Positions 26,223 to 34,702 of a stretch of 64,000 nt of DNA are shown here, in pieces. The stretch is from SZUA-365 sp049663345. Its GTDB lineage: Bacteria; Bacteroidota; Ignavibacteria; SZUA-365. Position numbers and translations under genes: made by a program. The notes below the pieces were generated by a model. The model ran no database searches. It had not been told where the DNA came from and worked only from the letters and a program-made list of their open reading frames with translations. The DNA lies in NCBI GenBank assembly GCA_049663345.1, contig JBATDG010000087.1:34520-98519 (forward strand), in the 5' to 3' direction. Each line of letters opens with the position of its first letter. Position 1 is the stretch's first letter.

Positions 26223-29200
26223 ATGATGACTTCGGACGCCCCGCTACATATTTTTCTGATCGAGGATGATCCCGAACAGGTTGCGTTTCTGAAAGTGACC
26301 TTGCGTACGGAGCAGAATTCAGCGTATTCGTTGACCCATGCCGCGAGTCTGGGTGAGGCCAAAGTACTGCTGGCCGAATTGAAGCCGGATGTGATTCTTC
26401 TTGATCTGCATCTTCCCGACAGTGAGGGGCTTAACACTCCGCGCGAAATTCTCGCCCTCGCTCCGCAAATCCCAATCATTATCTATAGCGGCAACACCGA
26501 TGTAGAGCTCGCGATCGAGGCAGTGCGGCTCGGAGCGCAGGACTACCTCCTCAAGGGCGAGGCGCGCGAACCTCTGCTGTCCCGCGCCATGCGATATGCG
26601 ATTGAGCGGAAACACACCGCTCTCGAACTCGAGCAGGCGCACACAATTCTCGAAGAACGCAATGCAGCTTTGGAGATTGCGCGCAGCGAACTCCGGTCGG
26701 AACGAGACATGTTCGTTTCCGGACCGACAATCCTGTTCAGACGCGATTTCACGACGGGCTTCCCGATCACCTTCGTTTCGCGCAATGTCTCACAATTCGG
26801 TTTTCTGCAGCGCGATCTCATGGTGGAAGGATTCCGATATGATTCGCTGGTATTCAGCGATGATCGCGAGGGGTTTCGCAATCTGCTCACCGTGCGCCTT
26901 AGCGAGGGTATCGAGAATGTCGAACAGGAATACCGGATTCTTGACGCGAGAGGCGAAATCGTCTGGCTTCACGAAGTGGCGCGGATACAGCGCGGCGCAG
27001 ACGGAGAGCCCATCGCTCAGCTCGCCTATGTTGTCGACATAACCCGGCGGCGTCAGGCTGAAAAAAGCCTTTCTTCCACACGAAGGCGCTTCGATACTAT
27101 CCTCGGCAGTATCAATGAGATTGTCTACGAAATCGATATTCACGGCCGGCTTCTGTATATCAGTCCCGCCATCGAACGCATTCTCGGCTGGGAAGCAGAT
27201 GGATTAATCGGTCAGCCATTTGCGGAACTAGTCGTTGAGGAGCAGCGCGAGGGCTGGGAAGAAAGCTTCGCACGTATCGTCAGCGGAACGGTCCTTGCCT
27301 GCGAATTCCCATTGAACGCGGCCGACGGTCACGAACATGTGTTCCAGATCTCCGCACGCCGGCAAACCGATGGGACTCAGGTCCGCTCTATTGCCGGGGT
27401 GCTCACCGATATAACCGACCGCAGGGAAATGGAACATGCCATCCGGAATGTTCGCACTCAGACGCAGCAATATCTTGACATCGCCGAGGTGGTGTTCCTT
27501 TCGCTTGATCTGAGCGGGAGCATCACGCTCATCAATAAAAAGGGTTGTCAGGTTCTGGGCTATAATGAACATGAGCTCGTGGGGCGGGACTGGTTTGACC
27601 TCTGTATTCCTGAGCATATACGGGAGGAGACTCGTGCATTTTTCTTCCGCATCGTCGGTGGGGGTGAGACCCAAACAGATGTACACGAAAATGACGTGCG
27701 TACCAAATCGGGTGAAGAGCGGCTCCTTCGCTGGCACAATTCGTTGATGCACGATAGCCGCGGCGCTGTGATCGGGATGCTGAGCAGCGGTGAGGATATT
27801 ACTGATCGGCGCAGAATCGAACTCGAGGCCAAAGGGTCGCAGGAACTGATCGACCTTGCACTTTGGGGGGCGGATCTCGGTGCGTGGGAATGGGATATTC
27901 ACAACGATAGCATCACACTGAATTCTCGTGCCCTGTCGATGTTGGGCTACGAAGCAGGGCAGCTCCCATTGTTCACTCAGCTGCGGGAAGAAACTCTTCC
28001 GATAGAAGATGTGAGCCGATTGCAGGAAATGATGAATGCTCATCTCGAAGGGCGTTCACCCTTCTATCAGGCTGAGACCTGGATAATTTGCCGGAGTGGT
28101 GAATGGAAGTGGGTCCTCGAACGCGGGAAAGTCGTGGAATATGATACTGCGGGAGCGCCTCTGAGGGTTGCAGGCACCTACCTTGATCTGACCGTGAGAA
28201 AATATGCTGAGATCGCACTTGAGGATAGTGAAAAGAAATTCCGTCTTCTTGCGGAAAACTCATCCGATATCATCTGGACGGTAAATGCCGATTTCGAGCT
28301 GACCTTCGTCAGCCCGTCAATCGAATTCGTACTTGGCTTTACGCCTGAAGAAATGATGGATACGGACTTCTTTGACGCCATCGATGAAGACTTTTTGAGG
28401 GATAAAAAAGAGCAATTTATCACAGCCCTACGGAACTCTGCCGCCCGCCCTCCGCACGATCGTACGCTTCGCATAGAAGCCCCGTTCGTGAAAAAAGATG
28501 GAAGCATCCTTTGGGTCGAGGTCGTTGCAACTCCGATCCTCGACCATGGCGGAAATCTCGTGAGCGTTCACGGCAATTCCCGCGACATTCATTATCGCAG
28601 AATCGCACAGCAGGGACTTGCCGACAGCGAAGGGAAGTACCGTCTGCTTGTGCAGAACCAGACAGATCTTGTCATCAAGATGGATCTTGACGGAAAGTTC
28701 CTCTTCGTAAGCCCTTCGTACTGCAGGATGTTTGGCAAGACGGAAAACGAACTCCTGCTGCAGCCGTTTTTCCCGATGGTGCATGAGGATGACCGTGCGG
28801 CCGCACTCGACGCTATGAAGAAATTGTTCGAGGCGCCTTTCACCAGCTATGTCGAACAGCGTGCCCTGACCCAGGATGGCTGGCGATGGCTCGGCTGGCA
28901 GGACACTGCTGTCCTGAACGACAATGATGAAGTGGTTGCGATCATTGGAGTAGGGCGCGACGTGACCGAGCGCCGTATGGCAGAACGAGCGCTTATTGAT
29001 AGCGAGAAGCGCCTCCGTACAGTAATCTCCAACCTTCCAGTCATCATGTTCACGCTGAATAAGGATGGGAAATTCACCATGTCGGAGGGTATGGGACTCG
29101 AATCCCTCGGACTGACATCAGGGCAGGTCGTGGGTCTTTCGGCATTTGATGTTTATGCTAATAATCCCGACGTAGTCGCGGGTCTCCGCCGTGCCATCGG

Positions 29201-31196
29201 AGGTGAGGCTTTTGTCGCCGCGGTGGAAGTCGAAGGGAAGTCGTTCGAGACATGGTATTCGCCGGTGTTCGGCGACGGCGGGGAGGTCGAACACGTCATT
29301 GGTGTCGCTGTCGACATCACAAGCCGGAAGAAGACTGAACAGGAGCTCGCCCAGTACCGCGATCATCTTGAAGAATTGGTCGAGGCGCGGACACTGGAAC
29401 TCGAGCGTGCTAATGAGCGGCTGAAGCGATTCCGCTTTGCACTTGACAGCGCGGCCGACAACATCTACATCATCGATCCGGAAACGATGAAGTATGTGGA
29501 TCTCAACGAAAGCGCCGTCGAGGCTCTTGGATATGAACGTGAAGAATTGCTGACCATGGGTCCGTACGACGTGCAGGTGCATTCCGAAAAACAGGAGCAT
29601 ATGGAAACCTATGCTAAGGTGCGCGGGGGCACTCTCGAGGTCGGGATTTTTGAGACAGAGCATATGAAGAAAGACGGCAGCCGCTTCCCTGTCGAGGTGT
29701 TTGTCCGCGCCTTCGAATCCGGTGATGCCCGGCTCCTCATCGCAACTGCTCGCGATGTCTCTCGCCGCCGCGCCGCTGAGCTGGCGCTGAAGGAATCCGA
29801 GGCGAAGTATCGCAACGTGTTGGAAAACGCGAATGAAGCCATCATCGTGCTTCAGGATAATCTGCTGCGTTTCTACAATTACAAAGTCCTAGAGCTGACA
29901 GGTCTCTCTGATGCCGCTCTCAAGGATCTCCCCATCTTCGAATTTGTGCATCCTGATGATCACGCGCTACTTCGCCGCCAATATCAGGAGAGAGTCCGCG
30001 GCGGACTTCTGCCCGAGAGCTACGACGTAAGGATGTACGACAGCAACGGCACGATCAAGTGGATGGAAGTGCGCGATGTGCTCATCACGTGGGACGGCAA
30101 GCCCGCGACACTGAATTTCTTCAACGACATCACAGCCAGGAAATATGCGGAGGATTACATCCGCTTCCAGGCTTCACTGCTGAGCATCGTTCGCAACTCG
30201 GTTGTGGCACTTGACCAATCGGGCCGCGTTACCTATTGGAATTCCTTCGCGGAGACACTTTTCGGGTGGACCGCACAGGAAGTCCAGGGCAGGAAGCTGA
30301 ATGAATTCCCTACCTTCGGTCCCGAGTTCGAAACCGAGCTGCTTCCCTCAGTGAGAGCTCGCGGTCATTGGGAAGGCGAAGGCGAACTGCAGCGCAGCGA
30401 TGGCACAATGCTCTCCGTGTATTCGATGTGGACCGTCATTATTCAGGACGATCAGCTGCGCGGCTACGTGGGAATCGGTATGGATCTGTCGGAGAGGAAA
30501 AAGCTCGAGAAGGAATTGCTGCAATCCCAGAAGCTCGCCTCGCTCGGCATTCTATCCGAAGGCATTGCGCATGAATTGAGGAATCCGCTAGGTTATGCCA
30601 GTTCCGCCGCCCAGCTCCTGATATCAAAAAAGGATCTGACCGAGGAGCAGCGGAAGAAATACAGCACAGTGATCCACACAGGCGTTGACCGGGCGAATAA
30701 AATCGTCGAAAACCTGCTTCTCATCGGCAAGCCCAAGGGGCAGCTGATGAAAAAATCGCTCAATCTGATTGACACTGTTCGTGAAGCGCTTTCCCTGATC
30801 TCCTCGCATCACAACGCCGCTGGCGTTCACATCGAGAAGCAATTCGAAGCAAAGGAACTCCTCGTGCTGGGAAACAGGGAGATTCTCATACAACTCTTTT
30901 ACAACCTGTTCACCAACGCTCTCGATGCCATGGCTGGCAGCGGAACGCTGCGGATTTGCGGTGAGCAGAAGAAAGGGCATGTCTATATCCGCGTCAGCGA
31001 TACTGGTCCCGGTGTTCCCGAGCATATCGTAGAAAACATTTTCGATCCCTTCTTTACGACCTCCAAAACCGACAAAGGCGTCGGGCTTGGCCTCACGCTC
31101 TGCTATTTCATCATGGACGACCATGAAGGCCGTATCGAGCTGGATACCACAGCAGAAACAGGTGCAGCGTTCATTTTAATCTTCCCGGCCGTGTGA
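26223..31196 (+). CDS. Giant sensor histidine kinase: receiver plus ten PAS domains
   Basis: 1657 aa, no transmembrane segment seen, so cytoplasmic. Order: receiver domain ~8-125 (Asp in ILLDLHLPDSEG), coiled coil ~126-160, then ten PAS/PAC units whose ends are marked by recurring DITxRR-like motifs near residues 275, 398, 525, 657, 789, 914, 1032, 1178, 1303 and 1422. A coiled coil precedes PAS8. HisKA follows with His1450 in EGIAHELRNPLGYASSAAQLL and HATPase_c with DTGPGVP and GVGLGLTL. Each PAS may bind a ligand or relay signals. It follows the NtrC-type regulator by 58 nt and is its probable kinase/phosphatase; the N-terminal receiver suggests input from a further kinase. A terminator follows. 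Confidence 0.9.
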   Translation: MMTSDAPLHIFLIEDDPEQVAFLKVTLRTEQNSAYSLTHAASLGEAKVLLAELKPDVILLDLHLPDSEGLNTPREILALAPQIPIIIYSGNTDVELAIEAVRLGAQDYLLKGEAREPLLSRAMRYAIERKHTALELEQAHTILEERNAALEIARSELRSERDMFVSGPTILFRRDFTTGFPITFVSRNVSQFGFLQRDLMVEGFRYDSLVFSDDREGFRNLLTVRLSEGIENVEQEYRILDARGEIVWLHEVARIQRGADGEPIAQLAYVVDITRRRQAEKSLSSTRRRFDTILGSINEIVYEIDIHGRLLYISPAIERILGWEADGLIGQPFAELVVEEQREGWEESFARIVSGTVLACEFPLNAADGHEHVFQISARRQTDGTQVRSIAGVLTDITDRREMEHAIRNVRTQTQQYLDIAEVVFLSLDLSGSITLINKKGCQVLGYNEHELVGRDWFDLCIPEHIREETRAFFFRIVGGGETQTDVHENDVRTKSGEERLLRWHNSLMHDSRGAVIGMLSSGEDITDRRRIELEAKGSQELIDLALWGADLGAWEWDIHNDSITLNSRALSMLGYEAGQLPLFTQLREETLPIEDVSRLQEMMNAHLEGRSPFYQAETWIICRSGEWKWVLERGKVVEYDTAGAPLRVAGTYLDLTVRKYAEIALEDSEKKFRLLAENSSDIIWTVNADFELTFVSPSIEFVLGFTPEEMMDTDFFDAIDEDFLRDKKEQFITALRNSAARPPHDRTLRIEAPFVKKDGSILWVEVVATPILDHGGNLVSVHGNSRDIHYRRIAQQGLADSEGKYRLLVQNQTDLVIKMDLDGKFLFVSPSYCRMFGKTENELLLQPFFPMVHEDDRAAALDAMKKLFEAPFTSYVEQRALTQDGWRWLGWQDTAVLNDNDEVVAIIGVGRDVTERRMAERALIDSEKRLRTVISNLPVIMFTLNKDGKFTMSEGMGLESLGLTSGQVVGLSAFDVYANNPDVVAGLRRAIGGEAFVAAVEVEGKSFETWYSPVFGDGGEVEHVIGVAVDITSRKKTEQELAQYRDHLEELVEARTLELERANERLKRFRFALDSAADNIYIIDPETMKYVDLNESAVEALGYEREELLTMGPYDVQVHSEKQEHMETYAKVRGGTLEVGIFETEHMKKDGSRFPVEVFVRAFESGDARLLIATARDVSRRRAAELALKESEAKYRNVLENANEAIIVLQDNLLRFYNYKVLELTGLSDAALKDLPIFEFVHPDDHALLRRQYQERVRGGLLPESYDVRMYDSNGTIKWMEVRDVLITWDGKPATLNFFNDITARKYAEDYIRFQASLLSIVRNSVVALDQSGRVTYWNSFAETLFGWTAQEVQGRKLNEFPTFGPEFETELLPSVRARGHWEGEGELQRSDGTMLSVYSMWTVIIQDDQLRGYVGIGMDLSERKKLEKELLQSQKLASLGILSEGIAHELRNPLGYASSAAQLLISKKDLTEEQRKKYSTVIHTGVDRANKIVENLLLIGKPKGQLMKKSLNLIDTVREALSLISSHHNAAGVHIEKQFEAKELLVLGNREILIQLFYNLFTNALDAMAGSGTLRICGEQKKGHVYIRVSDTGPGVPEHIVENIFDPFFTTSKTDKGVGLGLTLCYFIMDDHEGRIELDTTAETGAAFILIFPAV

Positions 31197-31262
31197 CCTG
31201 CCGTAGTTAAACCGATCTAGCACACATAGCCCCTCCCGCCCCGGTCGGAGTGAGAAACAAGG

Positions 31263-31288
31263 AAAAAGTCCGCATTTGCGGGCTTTTT
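31263..31288 (+). terminator. Terminator after the giant kinase
   Basis: Arms 31263-31273 and 31278-31288 (aaaaagtccgc / gcgggcttttt, one G-T pair) with an ATTT loop. The same GTCCGC core recurs in the terminators at 33912 and 36588. Confidence 0.85.
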
Positions 31289-31339
31289 CCGTATGCATCG
31301 GTAGCAGAGAGACGACCGGGCTAGTCCGAAAGCACTATT

Positions 31340-31370
31340 CAATTCATTCCCTATGCAGATCCCTGCATAG
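31340..31370. promoter_or_regulatory. Conserved block with 8-bp palindrome, candidate activator site 1
   Basis: A 19-nt block (31340-31358) is repeated identically at 33963-33981. Its end, CTATGCAG (31351-31358), pairs with CTGCATAG (31363-31370) across a 4-nt spacer. A further related half-site CTGCATAC follows at 31383-31390. The centre lies about 230 bp before the -12 element of the sigma54-like promoter, a usual distance for an enhancer-binding protein. The rest of the 450-nt gap (31197-31650) holds the terminator and the promoter; I see nothing else in it. Confidence 0.6.
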
Positions 31371-31578
31371 TTTTTCAGTGCGCTGCATACTGCGAAGATT
31401 AACATTTTGTAAGATTCGTGCAGCATCATCATATGGATAACTGCTCCGATTTCCTTTCAGTTTTCAACCGTTGCTTTAGTGTTCGGCTCCTATCCTGTTG
31501 ATTGACAACAGATCCGCATCACGGCAAGCAGGTCTAAATCCCCTATTTCAGGGGCAATTCCCCCCACATTGTGAATTA

Positions 31579-31594
31579 TGGCACGATTTGTGAA
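31579..31594 (+). promoter_or_regulatory. Weak sigma54-like promoter of secreted-protein gene A
   Basis: TGGCACG (31579-31585) is a perfect -24 element; at the expected spacing the -12 is GTGA instead of TTGC, so the match is partial. It lies ~57 bp before ATG 31651 and is positionally equivalent to the better match at 34189. Inference from paired comparison. Confidence 0.5.
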
Positions 31595-31650
31595 CAAATA
31601 AGGGAGAATCGAAGACTAAGCTCATGATGTTTTATGAGGAAAGTGCTGTG

Positions 31651-33438
31651 ATGAAAAATCAGATACCGATTGGTAAAACAATTATCCTTGCAATTACACT
31701 ATGCATGTTCGGATTCGGGACGCAGGCGAGTGCAGCAACACGGACTTGGTCCGCTTTTGCGGCTACCACTTCATGGGGGACTGCCTCAAATTGGGTTGAG
31801 AATGCAGTCCCAGCTTCTGGTGATGACGTTGTTTTCCTTAATTCCGCTACTGTGGTACTCGAGAGTGCGACTCAAATCGGTACATTGACACTTTCCGCTG
31901 GTGCGGACGTCGGCTTCACCGCGAACGGCCTGCTAACCATCACAGGAACGCTTACCTTGGGTGCGGGATCAGAGATCAATCTTGGGAATGGAACAGCCTC
32001 CTACCCGCTGCAATTAAATGGAAATATCCTTTTTGCTGATGGCAACAGTGCATCGGATCCTACTAGAATCTACTCTTCAGTCATCCCTTGGAAGCTTATC
32101 AAAATCAGCAGTGCTTCTCACATCTCCATGGGAGGAATTGCGAACGCTTACTTTGGTGATCATACGACGACGTTGATCCAGCTAAATGCACAGCCATTCA
32201 CTTCGGATGTTCGATTTGAGGGTAATCTTCAATTCACTACGACAAACAACATTCTGCTTGGGGCGAATAACTTATATCTGGGCAAGTCTTGCGAACTCAC
32301 AGTTACTGCGGTATTCCCTAGTGGTGATGGATTTATTGCGACTGACGGTACCGCAGCAACTCCGCAAGGGACTGTGCGCCGTCAGTTTGATGCTGTAGCC
32401 GATTCATTTTATTTCCCTGTTGGCCCTGTCGGTGGACGAATGTCGCCGATCCGCATCAAAATTATTCCACCATCAACTAGTGCTATCTTTACATCCGCTT
32501 CACCCTGGCCGTATATCTCTGTCCGCTGTTTGTTAAATTCGAGCGGATCGACAGGCGGACATCCGATGAATTTTGATAATTCAAGAATCTGGGTGTATTG
32601 GCCTGTGAAGGGCGTCGGGATTTCGGAGCCTGCTTATCTTTCAGGCCGAATGTACCTCCATACGAATTATCGTAGCGGAGATCCTAAAATCTATTCTGCT
32701 CGTTGGACTCCGAACTACGAAGACCTCGGTTCGCTTGGAATATGGGATTTGACTGGCTCCTTACCCGGAACGACAACAGGGAATACTCGGGAGGTGCCCT
32801 TTTCTGGATGCCCGGGTTTCGGAGACTTTAATATTGGAACAGGAATTGCCGGCGATCCTCTTCCCGTCGAACTCACTTCCTTCAGCGCCCGCTACATTGA
32901 TCGTTCGGTGCGGTTGAACTGGAACACAGCGACGGAGCTGAATAACTACGGCTTCTCGATCGAGCGTTCGCAGGACAATGAGACATGGGAAGAAGTCGGC
33001 TTTGTGGAAGGCTACGGCACTTCGCTTAGTCCTAAGAGCTACACTCATACGGACATGCTGACGGATGACCTCGCGAAGGTTCCGCAGCTGGCCTATCGTC
33101 TGCGTCAGATCGATCGTGACGGCACCACGGATTACTCGAATATCGTGTTTGTGAAGACGGGCACATTGCCCGCGGGCGTAGAAATGTACGCTGCATATCC
33201 GAATCCCTTCAACCCCTCCACGACGCTGAGCTTTACGATTCAGGACCCTGCGACTGTGAATCTGAAGGTGTACAATACCTTCGGTCAGGAAGTCGCAACC
33301 CTGCTGAGCAGCAGTGCGATGGATGCGGGCCTGCACACGGTCTCCTTTAATGGAGAGCAGCTCCCGAGCGGCGTGTACATGGCAGTGCTGGAGGCGAACG
33401 GTACGCTGCAGCAGCAAAAGTTTGTGCTCAACAAGTGA
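31651..33438 (+). CDS. Large secreted protein A with type IX-like C-terminal sorting domain
   Basis: 595 aa from ATG 31651 (SD gagga 31636-31640), which gives a signal peptide ending TQASAATRTW; ATG 31624 is in frame but would mask the signal. The N-terminal ~200 residues are Ser/Thr/Gly-rich beta repeats (adhesin-like). Residues ~410-510 form a fibronectin-like module (VELTSFSARY, RLNWNTATELNNYGFSIERS, YRLRQIDRDGTTDYSN). The end has YPNPFNPSTTLSF, LKVYNTFGQEVATLL and PSGVYMAVLEA, the classical sorting domain of this bacterial group. No catalytic motif. It is paralogous to the gene at 34265-36066 over its whole length. Promoter context suggests sigma54 control. Confidence 0.8.
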   Translation: MKNQIPIGKTIILAITLCMFGFGTQASAATRTWSAFAATTSWGTASNWVENAVPASGDDVVFLNSATVVLESATQIGTLTLSAGADVGFTANGLLTITGTLTLGAGSEINLGNGTASYPLQLNGNILFADGNSASDPTRIYSSVIPWKLIKISSASHISMGGIANAYFGDHTTTLIQLNAQPFTSDVRFEGNLQFTTTNNILLGANNLYLGKSCELTVTAVFPSGDGFIATDGTAATPQGTVRRQFDAVADSFYFPVGPVGGRMSPIRIKIIPPSTSAIFTSASPWPYISVRCLLNSSGSTGGHPMNFDNSRIWVYWPVKGVGISEPAYLSGRMYLHTNYRSGDPKIYSARWTPNYEDLGSLGIWDLTGSLPGTTTGNTREVPFSGCPGFGDFNIGTGIAGDPLPVELTSFSARYIDRSVRLNWNTATELNNYGFSIERSQDNETWEEVGFVEGYGTSLSPKSYTHTDMLTDDLAKVPQLAYRLRQIDRDGTTDYSNIVFVKTGTLPAGVEMYAAYPNPFNPSTTLSFTIQDPATVNLKVYNTFGQEVATLLSSSAMDAGLHTVSFNGEQLPSGVYMAVLEANGTLQQQKFVLNK

Positions 33439-33477
33439 GAGTGGAAAGAGAGAGAGCACATTAGCCGAAGACGTGAA

Positions 33478-33506
33478 GGCGGGGTTTTGAGAGGCCCCGC
33501 CTCTCA
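33478..33506 (+). other. Two overlapping, mutually exclusive hairpins between cassette-A genes
   Basis: GGCGGGG (33478-33484) can pair with CCCCGCC (33495-33501), or TGAGAGGC (33488-33495) with GCCTCTCA (33499-33506); the two share bases. They lie between the stop of secreted protein A and the small gene at 33552. No T-run follows, so attenuation or mRNA stabilisation is as likely as termination. Confidence 0.55.
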
Positions 33507-33551
33507 CGCATTCTCTGAAGAATTTGGAAGGAAACAGGTTGGAAACAGTGA

Positions 33552-33866
33552 ATGCAAATGGGAATCGATCAGCGGAGCAGAGTTATAATGGAGATACCGT
33601 TTTCGTTTTCGCAGTATGCGTATCCGTTGAACCCAAGTGCGACCGTGAGCTTTACCCTGGAAGAACAACAGGAAGTCTCCTTGAGGATTTATAACACGTT
33701 CGGACAGGTAGTGCACACGCTCTACGAAAACGTTCAGATGAAAGCCGGATACCATGAATTGAGGCTCTACGGCGAAACCTTCCCCTCAGGTGGATGCTAC
33801 GCCAGGCTTCATACAAAAAATGGAGTTCAGCAGCGCACATTGGTGCTGAGCACCGACAACAACTGA
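33552..33866 (+). CDS. Orphan sorting-domain-like small protein A
   Basis: 104 aa, consisting almost entirely of a module resembling the C-terminal sorting domain: YAYPLNPSATVSFTLEE (compare YPNPFNPSTT), LRIYNTFGQVVHTLYENV, and SGGCYARLHTKNGVQQRTLVLS. It has no signal peptide and no cargo domain. ATG 33552 is supported because the N-terminal dozen residues are conserved in the paralogue at 36226, whose start has a good SD; ATG 33588 is the alternative. It follows secreted protein A by 113 nt and ends at a terminator. Function unknown: degenerate remnant, decoy, or cytoplasmic partner of the secretion system. Confidence 0.6.
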   Translation: MQMGIDQRSRVIMEIPFSFSQYAYPLNPSATVSFTLEEQQEVSLRIYNTFGQVVHTLYENVQMKAGYHELRLYGETFPSGGCYARLHTKNGVQQRTLVLSTDNN

Positions 33867-33911
33867 CCCCTGAGGCTACAACCAAGGTAGGTTGATAAAG
33901 ATTGAGAGGAG

Positions 33912-33940
33912 AAAAAAGTCCGCCGCAAGCGGGCTTTTTT
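33912..33940 (+). terminator. Terminator of cassette A
   Basis: Arms 33912-33923 and 33929-33940 (A6-GTCCGC / GCGGGC-T6) with a 5-nt loop; a classic rho-independent structure and a close relative of those at 31263 and 36588. Confidence 0.9.
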
Positions 33941-33962
33941 CTTGTTACAGGGTGGAGGTATG

Positions 33963-34011
33963 CAATTCATTCCCTATGCAGTGGATTGCATATCTATGCA
34001 ATCCACTGCAT
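33963..34011. promoter_or_regulatory. Conserved block with 17-bp perfect inverted repeat, candidate activator site 2
   Basis: The 19-nt block 33963-33981 is identical to 31340-31358. Here the palindrome has two perfect 17-bp arms, 33976-33992 and 33995-34011, separated by only 2 bp; it includes CTATGCAG and repeated TGCA(A/T) words. The centre is about 210 bp before the -12 of the sigma54 promoter at 34189. Candidate binding site for the NtrC-type regulators of this region, or an extruding hairpin. The rest of the 398-nt gap (33867-34264) shows no gene. Confidence 0.65.
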
Positions 34012-34188
34012 GCTATTTTCATTAAGATCACATATAAATAATCACGGGTGCGATTTAGGAAAAAGATGCTATATCTTAAATTACCAGTTGGAGGAAGCTG
34101 GCTATCTCGTTGTTTAGCTTTATCTAGCCGCTCATCTCATGAGGGCGTCAATGAGGACAAAGCATATCTTCAATAGAACGGATACTTT

Positions 34189-34204
34189 TGGCACGTTTTA
34201 TGCA
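34189..34204 (+). promoter_or_regulatory. Sigma54 promoter of secreted-protein gene B
   Basis: TGGCACG (34189-34195), 4 bp, then ATGCA (34200-34204): all consensus positions of TGGCACG-N4-TTGCA match except one T in the -12 element. It lies 60 bp before ATG 34265. The adjacent sigma54-type regulator makes this credible. Confidence 0.7.
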
Positions 34205-34264
34205 TTTGTTAAGATCAAATACGAATAGACGTGATGCATTTCAGTAAGGCAAGAAATACTAACC

Positions 34265-34702
34265 ATGCAGAAATATAGACTGTTTGTGAAAATCGGCCTG
34301 CTGGCGGCAATCCTTTTCTATATGGGACTCGGATCTGACGCCTTCGCTGTCACCCGGACCTGGGTAGGTGTCGGACTTGGCAATTGGAACACTGCTCTCA
34401 ACTGGAGGCCTAGCAGCGTCTCGGGTATTACCGGAAACACCGGTGATGCCGTGATTATTAACACCGTCTCGACGATTACCATGAATGCTTCTTCAAACAT
34501 CACGATCGCATCATTGCCCATTTCTGCGTCGAGTGTTGGACTCATTTCGGATAAAAAGATAACCACAGGGTCATTGACGGTTTCAGGTTCACTTGTTCTC
34601 AGCTATGTGAGTGCTGGAGGTGCGGCGAACAATATTTTTGATATCACCGGTGCAATGAGCCTTACTGCTCCGGTATTATCTCTCGCTCGGGTTCCTGGGT
34701 GA
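34265..34702 (+). CDS. Secreted protein B, 5' fragment (frameshifted)
   Basis: 145 aa: signal peptide (LLAAILFYMGLGSDAFAVTRTW) and the beta-repeat N-terminus homologous to secreted protein A (compare AATRTW there). The frame stops at 34700-34702 in the middle of the paralogous domain, while the rest of the homology continues in another forward frame. The combined span 34265-36066 is 1802 nt, one base short of a multiple of three, so a single-base deletion, an assembly error or a programmed shift near 34660-34700 explains it. Expression would be from the sigma54 promoter at 34189. Confidence 0.7.
   Translation: MQKYRLFVKIGLLAAILFYMGLGSDAFAVTRTWVGVGLGNWNTALNWRPSSVSGITGNTGDAVIINTVSTITMNASSNITIASLPISASSVGLISDKKITTGSLTVSGSLVLSYVSAGGAANNIFDITGAMSLTAPVLSLARVPG

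Noticed and set aside
31217..31432. Reverse 71-codon open frame in the gap after the giant kinase
   Set aside because: It spans the terminator and the palindrome, and its translation shows no domain; the gap is better explained as regulatory DNA.
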